Shown here piece after piece: positions 7,221 to 14,062 of a stretch of DNA of 14,461 nt. This DNA comes from Betaproteobacteria bacterium (lineage in GTDB: Bacteria; Pseudomonadota; Gammaproteobacteria; Burkholderiales; Burkholderiaceae_C). The DNA is taken from the NCBI GenBank assembly GCA_009918225.1, contig RGEP01000023.1:1-14461 (forward strand), read 5' to 3'. A program made the position numbers and the translations under genes. Position 1 is the first letter of the stretch, and every line of letters starts with the position of its first letter. Below the pieces are notes generated by a model. The model did no database searches, was not told where the DNA came from, and was given only the letters and a program-made list of their open reading frames with translations.

Positions 7221-8183
7221 ATGGACTTCTACCTCGGCTTGGCCCAGGTCATCGGCATCCACACCCTGCTGGGCCTGTCGGCCTGGTGCGTGTTGCACAC
7301 CGGCCAGGTGAGCATCGCGCAGGGCGCCTTCTTTGCCATCGGCGCGTATGTGGCGGGCATGCTCACCTCGATGTGGGACGTGCCCTTGGCGGCGGCCTTG
7401 GCCACGGGCTCGGTGATCGCCGGCCTGGTGGCCGTGGCGGTGGGTTTTCCGGCGCTGCGGGTCAAAGGCCTGATGCTGGTGGTGGCCACCACCGCCTTCG
7501 CCGAAATCGTGCGGCTGTTCTTCTTCAACCTGAAGTGGCGGGTGGAAACCCCCAACGGCCTGGCCGGCCCGGACGGCAGCTTGGGCTTTGGCGGCATCCG
7601 CTACTTTCCCTCCAACGGCTGGACCACTTTTGAAGTCAACCTGCTGATTTGGGTGCTGGTGGGCGGGGTGATGCTGCTGCTGTGGTGGCTGGACCGCTGC
7701 CGCATCGGCACCATTTGGCGCGCCGTGGGCGAAGACGAGTTGGCCGCGCAAAGCGCAGGCATCAACCTCACGGCCGCGAAGGTGTCGGCCTTCGGCATTG
7801 GCGGGGCCATTGCCGGCTTGGGCGGCGGCGTGTTTGCGCACTACGCCACCCACATCGAACACAACAACTTCACCATCCTGCTGGCCACCTTTGCCGTGGC
7901 CTACCCCATCCTGGGCGGCCTCAAGAGCCTGGCCGGCACGCTGCTGGCGGTGATCCTGATTCAAGGGGTGATGCTCGAAGGCCTGCGCTTCATCGGCGAG
8001 TGGCGCAGCCTGCTGTTCGGGGTGTTGATTGTGGTGGTCATGCTGGTGCGGCCTGACGGCATGCTCAACCGCGCCCTCAGCCTCGATGGCCTGCTGGGCA
8101 AGCGATCGGGCTCGGGCCGTCCCAATGAGGGCGCCGCGGGCACTGGCGCAGGCAAGACCAAAGGAGCCACCCACCATGCTTGA
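7221..8183 (+). CDS. livM: LivM-type ABC permease (first copy)
   Basis: A 320-residue inner-membrane permease, the partner of LivH1. Family landmarks are VSIAQGAFFAIGAY (30-43), FPALRVKGLMLVVATTAFAE (76-95), NGLAGPDG (112-119) and RAVGEDELAAQSAGIN (167-182). The ATPase-contacting AYPILGGLKSLAG segment (227-239) is a variant of the usual IGGLGS form. The C-terminus ends in a polar Gly/Lys/His tail. The chosen ATG at 7221 has AGGAG 8 nt upstream; an upstream in-frame start at 7185 would overlap livH1 and is less likely. The 3' end overlaps the livG start by 8 bp, indicating translational coupling. Confidence 0.93.
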   Translation: MDFYLGLAQVIGIHTLLGLSAWCVLHTGQVSIAQGAFFAIGAYVAGMLTSMWDVPLAAALATGSVIAGLVAVAVGFPALRVKGLMLVVATTAFAEIVRLFFFNLKWRVETPNGLAGPDGSLGFGGIRYFPSNGWTTFEVNLLIWVLVGGVMLLLWWLDRCRIGTIWRAVGEDELAAQSAGINLTAAKVSAFGIGGAIAGLGGGVFAHYATHIEHNNFTILLATFAVAYPILGGLKSLAGTLLAVILIQGVMLEGLRFIGEWRSLLFGVLIVVVMLVRPDGMLNRALSLDGLLGKRSGSGRPNEGAAGTGAGKTKGATHHA

Positions 8184-8931
8184 GTTGCAGCAGCTCAGCC
8201 GCCACTTCGGCGGTGTCAAGGCGGTTGATGACCTGAACCTCAGCGTGCGCCAAGGCGAGATCCTGGGCCTGATCGGGCCCAACGGCTCGGGCAAAAGCAC
8301 CACGGTCAACCTCATCACCGGCGTGTACAAGCCCACCCAAGGCTCGGTCACCTTCAAAGGCCAAGAGATCTCCCAGCTCGACCCGCACCAGCGCACCGAA
8401 GTGGGCATCGCCCGCACCTTTCAGAACATCCGCTTGTTCGGACATTTGACGGTGTGGCAAAACCTGTGGGCCGCCCGCGTGGTGCGCGAATCGGGCTGGG
8501 CCGGCTTCAAGCAGCGGTGGCTGTCGGGCGCCTCAGCGGCCCGTGAAGAAGCCGAGCAGCTGCTGGTGTTCGGTGACCTGGCCCACAAGCGCGACATGCT
8601 GGCGGGCAACCTGGCTTTCGGCGAACAGCGCCGTTTGGAACTCATCCGCGCCGCCGCTTCGGGTGCTGAGTTGCTGCTGCTGGACGAGCCGGCCGCAGGC
8701 ATGAACGCCGAAGAAATCGACGACCTGGACAACCGCATTCGCAGCCTGCGGGATCAAGGCCGCACCATCTTGCTCATCGAGCACCACATGGAGCTGGTGA
8801 TGGAGGTGTGCGACCGTGTAGCGGTGTTGAACTTCGGCCGCAAGATCGCCGAAGGCACGCCCGCGCAGGTGCAGGCCGATGCCCAGGTGCGCGCAGCCTA
8901 CCTGGGCACCGAAGAAACCGCCGCGGCCTGA
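8176..8931 (+). CDS. livG: LivG-type ABC transporter ATPase
   Basis: A 251-residue cytoplasmic ATP-binding subunit that powers import. It has Walker A GPNGSGKST (34-42), the Q-loop TFQN (Q83), a signature region NLAFGEQRR (145-153; a LivG-type variant of LSGGQ), Walker B LLLLDEP (166-172) followed by the LivG hallmark AAGMN (173-177), and the switch His in IEHHM (H203). The ATG at 8176 has AAGGAG 9 nt upstream and overlaps the livM1 end. It forms a heterodimer with LivF, encoded 11 bp downstream. As the only LivG in the window, it may serve both permease pairs. Confidence 0.95.
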   Translation: MLELQQLSRHFGGVKAVDDLNLSVRQGEILGLIGPNGSGKSTTVNLITGVYKPTQGSVTFKGQEISQLDPHQRTEVGIARTFQNIRLFGHLTVWQNLWAARVVRESGWAGFKQRWLSGASAAREEAEQLLVFGDLAHKRDMLAGNLAFGEQRRLELIRAAASGAELLLLDEPAAGMNAEEIDDLDNRIRSLRDQGRTILLIEHHMELVMEVCDRVAVLNFGRKIAEGTPAQVQADAQVRAAYLGTEETAAA

Positions 8932-8942
8932 AGGACCCTGCC

Positions 8943-9662
8943 ATGCTGGAAATCAAAGACCTGGCCACCTCTTACGGCAAGATCGAAGCACTCAAGGGCG
9001 TGTCGCTTCAGGCCAAAGCCGGCGAAGTCACCTGCCTCTTGGGCCCCAACGGTGCCGGCAAATCCACGCTGATGCTCACCCTGTCGGGCATCTTGAAGCC
9101 GCAGCGCGGCTCGGTGACCTTCGAGGGCGAAGAGCTCGTGGGCAAAACCCCCGCGCAGATCGTGGAGCGCGGCATGGCCCTGGTGCCCGAGAACCGCTTG
9201 GTGTTCCCCGCGCTGAGCGTGCGCGAGAACCTGCTGGCCGGCGCCTACAAGCGCCGCGACAGCGCCGGCATCAAGAGCGACATCGATGCCATGTTTGTGC
9301 GCTTTCCGCGGCTGAAGGAACGCATCGACCAGCTCGCGGGCACCTTGTCGGGCGGCGAACAGCAGATGCTGGCCGTAGCGCGTGCGCTGATGTCGCGCCC
9401 GCGCCTGCTGCTGATGGACGAGCCCTCCGTGGGCCTGGCGCCGCTGGTCGTGGCCGAGATCTTTTCCATCATCCGGCAGCTGCACGCCGAAGGCGTGAGC
9501 TTGTTTGTGGTGGAACAAAACGCGCACATGGCGCTGAAGGTGGCCCAGCACTTCTACCTGATGGAGCAAGGGCGGGTGAGCTTCTCGGGCACACCGGGTG
9601 AGTTGGCCGACGACGATGTGATCCAACGCGCCTACCTGGGCCAGCAAAAGAAAGCGGCCTGA
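8943..9662 (+). CDS. livF: LivF-type ABC transporter ATPase
   Basis: A 239-residue cytoplasmic ATPase, partner of LivG. Walker A is GPNGAGKST (34-42), the region at 80-87 carries the LivF-type VPENRLVF, the signature is LSGGEQQ (135-141), and Walker B is LLLMDEP (155-161) followed by SVGLAP. The position of the usual switch histidine is Asn (VVEQN, N193), which is normal for LivF. AAGGA lies 7 nt upstream of the ATG at 8943. The gene ends 67 bp before a second permease pair. Confidence 0.95.
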   Translation: MLEIKDLATSYGKIEALKGVSLQAKAGEVTCLLGPNGAGKSTLMLTLSGILKPQRGSVTFEGEELVGKTPAQIVERGMALVPENRLVFPALSVRENLLAGAYKRRDSAGIKSDIDAMFVRFPRLKERIDQLAGTLSGGEQQMLAVARALMSRPRLLLMDEPSVGLAPLVVAEIFSIIRQLHAEGVSLFVVEQNAHMALKVAQHFYLMEQGRVSFSGTPGELADDDVIQRAYLGQQKKAA

Positions 9663-9672
9663 GCACAGCCGC

Positions 9673-9699
9673 GCCACACGGCGGCCAGGCCACACGGCG
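9673..9699. repeat. 11-bp direct repeat in the livF-livH2 gap
   Basis: GCCACACGGCG occurs at 9673-9683 and again at 9689-9699 (16-bp period), inside the 67-bp gap before the second permease pair. Each copy can form a very small hairpin. The gap shows no clear promoter or T-run. This may mark a junction between two once-separate gene sets, or may be chance. Confidence 0.45.
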
Positions 9700-9729
9700 C
9701 TCCGCAAGCCCCCAGCAGCCGTCGCCCTC

Positions 9730-10656
9730 ATGATCGACTTCCTGCAAACCACGCTGGATGGCCTCTTGGACGGCGGCTCCTACGCGCTGGTGGGCCTGGG
9801 GCTGTCCTTGACCTTCGGGGCTTTGCGGCGCTTGAACCTCGCCTACGGCGCCACGGCCATGTTGGCTGCCTACCTGGGTGCTTGGCTGCACATTCACCAC
9901 CAAGCGCCGGTGTGGCTGGTGGCGCTGACGGTGGTGCTGGCGGCCACGCTCATCAGCCTGTACGTGGAACGCCTGTGTTTTGCGGCCACGCGCAACGAGG
10001 CCACCGTCTCGCGCGGCGCGCCGATTGCCGGGTCTGATGGGCGAGAAGTGGTGGCCCTGGCCTCGAGCTTTGCCCTGTGGATGCAGCTCGAGCAGTTGGC
10101 GGTCAATCTGCTGCCACGCCACCTCAATGCGTTCCCATCGCTTGCGGTCGAGCAAAACTGGTTCCTGGCCTGGGGCAGCGGTGGCCACAGCGAACTCATG
10201 ATCCGCCCCGACCGCCTGGTCTTGGCCCTGAGCGCCGTGGCGCTCACCTTGGGCTTGGCGCATTGGTTGGAACGGTCCCGCGCCGGGCTGTCCTGGCGCG
10301 CGGTTTCCCAACACCGCACCGCAGCGCACCTGGTGGGCATGCCGGTGGCGCGGCTGCAAAGCCTGGGCTTCGCCGCGGCCTGTGCGCTGTCGGGTGTGGC
10401 CGCCTTCGCCGTGCTGTCGCTGGACGGGCAGGTGACCCCGATGTTTGGCATGTGGGTTCTGTTCAAGGGTTTGGTGGCCGCCATGATCGGTGGCTTGGGT
10501 TCGGTGCGGGGGGTGCTGTGGGGCGGGCTGTTGCTGGGCGTCGTCGAGGCCCATGCGCAATCCCTCTTGGGGGCGCAAGGCCGTGAATTCGTGACCTACG
10601 CGGTGTTGTTTGCCGTCCTGGTTTGGCCACGGCGGACCCTAAAGGGCGCGGCATGA
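9730..10656 (+). CDS. livH: LivH-type ABC permease (second, divergent copy)
   Basis: A 308-residue second LivH-family inner-membrane permease. It opens with the canonical LivH pattern GLLDGGSYALVGLGLSLTFGALRRLNLAYG (11-40, listed here only as landmarks GGSYAL and NLAYG). It has RAGLSWRAVSQHRTAAHLVG (184-203) and the ATPase-contact segment KGLVAAMIGGLGSVRG (246-261). It is clearly not a recent duplicate of LivH1: only the family motifs match, and its mid-region (about 85-160) is longer and has a distinct charged and Trp-containing loop. The ATG at 9730 has no good ribosome-binding site, so expression may depend on coupling to livF. Its stop overlaps the livM2 start as ATGA. Confidence 0.9.
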   Translation: MIDFLQTTLDGLLDGGSYALVGLGLSLTFGALRRLNLAYGATAMLAAYLGAWLHIHHQAPVWLVALTVVLAATLISLYVERLCFAATRNEATVSRGAPIAGSDGREVVALASSFALWMQLEQLAVNLLPRHLNAFPSLAVEQNWFLAWGSGGHSELMIRPDRLVLALSAVALTLGLAHWLERSRAGLSWRAVSQHRTAAHLVGMPVARLQSLGFAAACALSGVAAFAVLSLDGQVTPMFGMWVLFKGLVAAMIGGLGSVRGVLWGGLLLGVVEAHAQSLLGAQGREFVTYAVLFAVLVWPRRTLKGAA

Positions 10657-11669
10657 GCGACCGCATCTTCAGCTCCACCACAGCGGCCACCGGCACCGAC
10701 GGCGCCGTGGCCCAGGCCGTGCGCGCGGCGCTGTGCCACCTGCCCGGCGTGGACAACGCGGCCAGCTCACACCTGGTGGGTGTGGCCAGCGACATGGCCA
10801 TCATGTCGCTGCTGGCCCTGTCGGCCTATCTGATGCTGCTGGTGGGTCGCGTGTCCTTCGCCCAGCAGGCCTTCTTCGGTGTCGGGGCTTACAGCGCCGG
10901 CGTGGCCACGGCCATGTTCGATGTGCCCCTGCCCCTGGCGCTGGCTGGGGGCATGGCCCTGGGCGCCCTGTGTTCGTGGCTGCTGGCGATGCCCACCCTG
11001 CGGCTGTCGGGCTTGAACTATGCCGTGGCCACCTTGGCCTTCGGCGAAATGGCCCGCATTGCCTTCAGCTGGGCCCGCTGGCAGGTGCAAACCGAGGACG
11101 GGCCGGTAGGCCCTCTGGGGCAGGAAGGCTTTCGCAACATCCGCTGGCTCTTGGAAAACGACCTCGCGCCCGAGGTCTTCATGCTCGTGACCGTGGCCGT
11201 GGCCCTGGGCGTGGTGGCCCTGTTGATGCTCAGCGAGCGCACGCGGCTGGGTTTGAACCTGCGCATGCTCGGACAAGACGACCTGCTGTGCGCCTCGCAA
11301 GGCGTGCCGGTGGAGCGCCTGCGCCTGTGGGCGGCTGCGGCCGCCGGTGCGCTGGCCGCGCTGGGGGGCGGCTTGTATGCCCACCGCACCACCTACATCG
11401 AGCCCGCCCTGTTTGACCCCATGCTGGGCGTGCATGCGGTGGGCTATGCCCTGTTGGGTGGCCTGGGCACGGCACTGGGCCCGCTGTTGGGGGTGGTGCT
11501 GGACCTGGGCTTGTTGGATGCCACCCGCATCGTGCCAGGCTGGCGCATGGTGATTTTCGGAGGCCTGGTGGCCCTGTTCCTGCGCTGGCGCCCGCGCGGC
11601 CTGCTCGACGAAGTGGCGGTGTACCACCTGCGCAGAGCCGTGGCCGCCACCCGTATTCCAAGACCCTGA
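10653..11669 (+). CDS. livM: LivM-type ABC permease (second, divergent copy)
   Basis: A 338-residue second LivM-family permease. Landmarks are VSFAQQAFFGVGAY (67-80), PTLRLSGLNYAVATLAFGEMAR (114-135), DGPVGPLG (149-156), LGLNLRMLGQDDLLCASQGV (199-218) and GYALLGGLGTALGPLLG (264-280). A polar N-terminal extension of about 45 residues precedes the first membrane segment and is absent from LivM1. The ATG at 10653 overlaps the livH2 stop by 4 bp, with AAAGGG upstream; an upstream TTG start at 10623 is less likely. Together with LivH2 it gives a complete second membrane domain, with no additional ATPase or binding protein in the window. Confidence 0.92.
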   Translation: MSDRIFSSTTAATGTDGAVAQAVRAALCHLPGVDNAASSHLVGVASDMAIMSLLALSAYLMLLVGRVSFAQQAFFGVGAYSAGVATAMFDVPLPLALAGGMALGALCSWLLAMPTLRLSGLNYAVATLAFGEMARIAFSWARWQVQTEDGPVGPLGQEGFRNIRWLLENDLAPEVFMLVTVAVALGVVALLMLSERTRLGLNLRMLGQDDLLCASQGVPVERLRLWAAAAAGALAALGGGLYAHRTTYIEPALFDPMLGVHAVGYALLGGLGTALGPLLGVVLDLGLLDATRIVPGWRMVIFGGLVALFLRWRPRGLLDEVAVYHLRRAVAATRIPRP

Positions 11670-11680
11670 GGAGGACCCCC

Positions 11681-12383
11681 ATGAGCGCATCACATCTGCT
11701 CACCGACCACACCATCATCGTCACCGGTGCTGCCACCGGCATCGGCCAGGCCTTTGCGCTGGGCGCTGCGGCCCAAGGCGCCCATGTGCTGGTGGCCGAC
11801 CTGAACGCGGCCGACGAAACCATGGACCTGATCAAGAGCCAAGGCGGCCGCGCCAGCTACGCCCGGGTGGACGTGAGCGACGAAGCCAGCGTCCAGGCCA
11901 TGGCCGAGGCTGCGCTCAAGGCCACGGGGCGCATCGACGGCCTGATCAACAACGCCGCCTACTTCCGCGCAAGTCAATGTGAAGGGGGTGTGGCTGTGCT
12001 GCAAGGCGGTGATGCCCGCCATGCGTGCGCGCCAGAGCGGCTCAATCGTGAACATTGCCAGCGTGGTGGCCGTGGCCGGCCAACCCGGCTATCTGCACTA
12101 TGTGGCCACCAAGGGTGCGGTCTTGTCCATGACCAAGGGCTTGGCCAAAGAGTGCGGCAAAGACGGTGTTCGCTGCAATGTGATTGCGCCCGGCTTTGTC
12201 ATCACCGACGCCACCAAGAACCGACCCATCGAGTGGCAGCAAAGCTTCCTCAAGGCCCGCGCCCTTTCACGCGAACAACGCCCCGACGACCTCGTGGGCA
12301 CAGCGCTGTACCTGCTCAGCGACCTGGCCGGCTTCGTCAGCGGACAAACCATCGTGGTCGATGGCGGCCACATCATGTATTGA
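11681..12383 (+). pseudogene. SDR-family oxidoreductase with an internal out-of-frame deletion
   Basis: Two fragments of one classical SDR lie in different frames. Fragment one (11681 to about 11970) has a strong AGGAGG 6 nt before its ATG, the cofactor motif TGAATGIG (15-22), D40 (NAD-type) and INNAAYFR (89-96). Fragment two (about 11970-12383) resumes as QVNVKGVWLCCKAV, then the catalytic Ser in NIASVV, the YVATK pair, NVIAPGFV and the terminal VVDGGHIMY. About 18-22 residues that normally join NNAAYFR to NVKG are missing, and the missing length is not a multiple of three (2 modulo 3). If intact it would be a roughly 250-260-residue dehydrogenase co-transcribed with the transporter and GSTs, analogous in position to the conjugate dehydrogenase of glutathione-dependent pathways. 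In the written sequence the first frame stays open into the next gene, giving a false SDR-GST fusion. It could be a true mutation or an assembly error. Confidence 0.85.
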
Positions 12384-12430
12384 ACCCGCGCACAGCGGAC
12401 CAAGGCCTACACATTCCCCGGAGGAGAACC

Positions 12431-13357
12431 ATGAGCACCCCGATCCTGCACCACTATGCCTTCTCGACCTTTTCTGAAAAGGTCCGAACGGCCCTGGGCT
12501 ACAAAGGCCTCAGCTGGCAGTCGGTTGACATCCCCGGCCTTCCACCGCGGCCGCTGCTTTCGCCGCTGACAGGCGGCTACCGGCGTGCGCCCGTGCTGCA
12601 AGTGGGGGCCGACATCTACTGCGACACCCAGCTCATACTGCCCACGCTGGACCGGCTGTTCCCCTCCACCAAACCCTTGCTGCCAGCGTCCAGCGAAGGA
12701 CTGGCCCGCGGCCTGGGCTTCGCCTGGGAACGGCAGATGTGGATTCCGACCATCGGCGTGCTGGTGCACTACATCGGCGAGCACATCCCGCCCGAATTCA
12801 TCAAGGATCGCAAGGAGGGCTACCTGGGCATCGACATCAGCAAGTCGGCCATGGCCCCGCAGTTCCAAGAACATGCGCAGTTCGTTCGCGCGCAGTACGC
12901 CTGGCTGCGGCAGGCCCTGGCCGGCAAGCGCTTTATCTTGGGTGATGAGCCCACGGCCGCTGACCTGGCGATCTGGCAAACCACCTTTTTGTTGCGCAAG
13001 AACTGCCCGCCCGAGGTCGATGCGCTGCTGGGCCTGCAGCCGCTGCAAGCCTGGTACGACCGCATCGTCGCCTTCGGTCATGGCTCCTTTACCGAGATCA
13101 CGCCGGAACAGGCCTTCTCGGTGGCCACCCTGGCCGAGCCCTCGGCGGTCACGCACCTGCAGCCTGACGGTGACCCAGGCGGCCTGAAGGCCGGCAGCAC
13201 CGTTGTGGTCACCCCCGAAGACAACGCCCGAGTGCCGGTGACCGGTACCCTGGTGGCCGCGGGCGAGCACGAGCTGGTCATCCACCGGCGAGATGAAAAG
13301 GCCGGTAACCTGCACATCCACTTCCCGCGCTTGGGCTACGAACTGCGGGCTGCCTGA
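12431..13357 (+). CDS. Glutathione S-transferase family protein with C-terminal extension
   Basis: A 308-residue GST-fold protein, expected to conjugate glutathione to an electrophile, remove it, or isomerise a thioether. The thioredoxin-like N-domain (about 1-80) has FSTFSEKVR (11-19, candidate catalytic Ser/Thr), the cis-proline in APVL (P54) and CDT (64-66) at the usual glutathione-binding position. The helical C-domain (about 90-225) holds the GDEPTAADLAIW cap motif (171-182). Beyond it lies an extra segment of about 60 residues (about 247-308) that looks strand-rich and is absent from ordinary 200-230-residue GSTs. The ATG at 12431 has GGAGGAG just upstream. An open frame continues upstream through the damaged SDR, but only because of that lesion. 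It lies 47 bp after the SDR and 60 bp before a second GST. Confidence 0.88.
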   Translation: MSTPILHHYAFSTFSEKVRTALGYKGLSWQSVDIPGLPPRPLLSPLTGGYRRAPVLQVGADIYCDTQLILPTLDRLFPSTKPLLPASSEGLARGLGFAWERQMWIPTIGVLVHYIGEHIPPEFIKDRKEGYLGIDISKSAMAPQFQEHAQFVRAQYAWLRQALAGKRFILGDEPTAADLAIWQTTFLLRKNCPPEVDALLGLQPLQAWYDRIVAFGHGSFTEITPEQAFSVATLAEPSAVTHLQPDGDPGGLKAGSTVVVTPEDNARVPVTGTLVAAGEHELVIHRRDEKAGNLHIHFPRLGYELRAA

Positions 13358-13417
13358 GCCTGAGGCCTTTCTTAACGCAGCCGCCCTCGCCCCCCCACGA
13401 CCCCAGGAGCCCAACCC

Positions 13418-14038
13418 ATGCAACTGCTGGCCAACACCACCTCGCCCTATGTGCGCATCGCGCGCGTCAGCCTGATTGAAAAGGGCCTGGACATCCCGCC
13501 CACGGTCGTGGACCCGTGGGCCGATGACGTCCGGCTGCGCGCGGCCAACGCGGCCACCCGCGTGCCCACCTTGGTGCTCGATGACGGCACCCCTTTGGCC
13601 GAGAGCATGGCCATCGTGATGTGGCTGGAGTCCACCCGGCCCGCACCGGCCCATGCGTCCTTGATCGGCAGCGATGCCGCCGGCGTGCTGTCGCGTGCAG
13701 GTGTGGCCCTGGGCGTCATCGACGCCGCGGTTCACACCATCATCATCCGCAAGGTGACCGCACCGGTCTTGTTTGATGAAACCCCGGTGGGCCTGCGCCG
13801 CCGGCGCACCATGGCCGAAGGCATGCAGCGCCTGGAAGCCCTGGCCGCCGCGCAGCCCATGGACCGCGGTGCAGCCCCCACGCTGGACGCGATCTGCGCC
13901 GTCACCGCCATCGACTACCTGAACTTCCGCTTCACCGACGCGCCATGGCTGCCGCCCATGCCGGCGCTCAACGCGCTGAGCCAGCGCCTGCGCGCACGGC
14001 CCTCATTTGCCCAGACGATGCCGTTTGTGGCGAGCTGA
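13418..14038 (+). CDS. Glutathione S-transferase family protein
   Basis: A 206-residue compact GST. The N-domain begins MQLLANTTSPYVRIARV, with the TSPY motif (8-11; Ser9 is the likely catalytic residue), the cis-proline in RVPTL (P50) and the glutathione gamma-glutamyl-binding AES (61-63). The C-domain has the conserved TLDAIC (Asp157). The ATG at 13418 has AGGAG 8 nt upstream. It is the last gene of the plus-strand array and probably works with the first GST on successive steps (conjugation and glutathione removal), or as a detoxifier for a reactive intermediate. It converges on the LysR-type gene with a 24-bp gap and no clear terminator. The substrate is unknown. Confidence 0.88.
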   Translation: MQLLANTTSPYVRIARVSLIEKGLDIPPTVVDPWADDVRLRAANAATRVPTLVLDDGTPLAESMAIVMWLESTRPAPAHASLIGSDAAGVLSRAGVALGVIDAAVHTIIIRKVTAPVLFDETPVGLRRRRTMAEGMQRLEALAAAQPMDRGAAPTLDAICAVTAIDYLNFRFTDAPWLPPMPALNALSQRLRARPSFAQTMPFVAS

Positions 14039-14062
14039 AGCGCAGGGGCGCGGCGGTCCGTT

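Noticed and set aside
7104..8417. Minus-strand open frame of 437 codons over livM1 and livG
   Set aside because: Antisense shadow: Gln/His/Arg-rich with no motif, and it spans two real overlapping genes.
9469..10578. Minus-strand open frame of 369 codons over livF and livH2
   Set aside because: Antisense shadow with low-complexity Gln/His/Gly composition.
5496..13381. 12-nt match TCTTAACGCAGC at 5496-5507 and 13370-13381, both intergenic
   Set aside because: A few exact 12-mers are expected by chance in a window this long, and there is no dyad or promoter context shared between the two sites.
12407..13735. Minus-strand open frame of 442 codons over the two GST genes
   Set aside because: Antisense shadow that crosses two well-supported genes and an intergenic gap.
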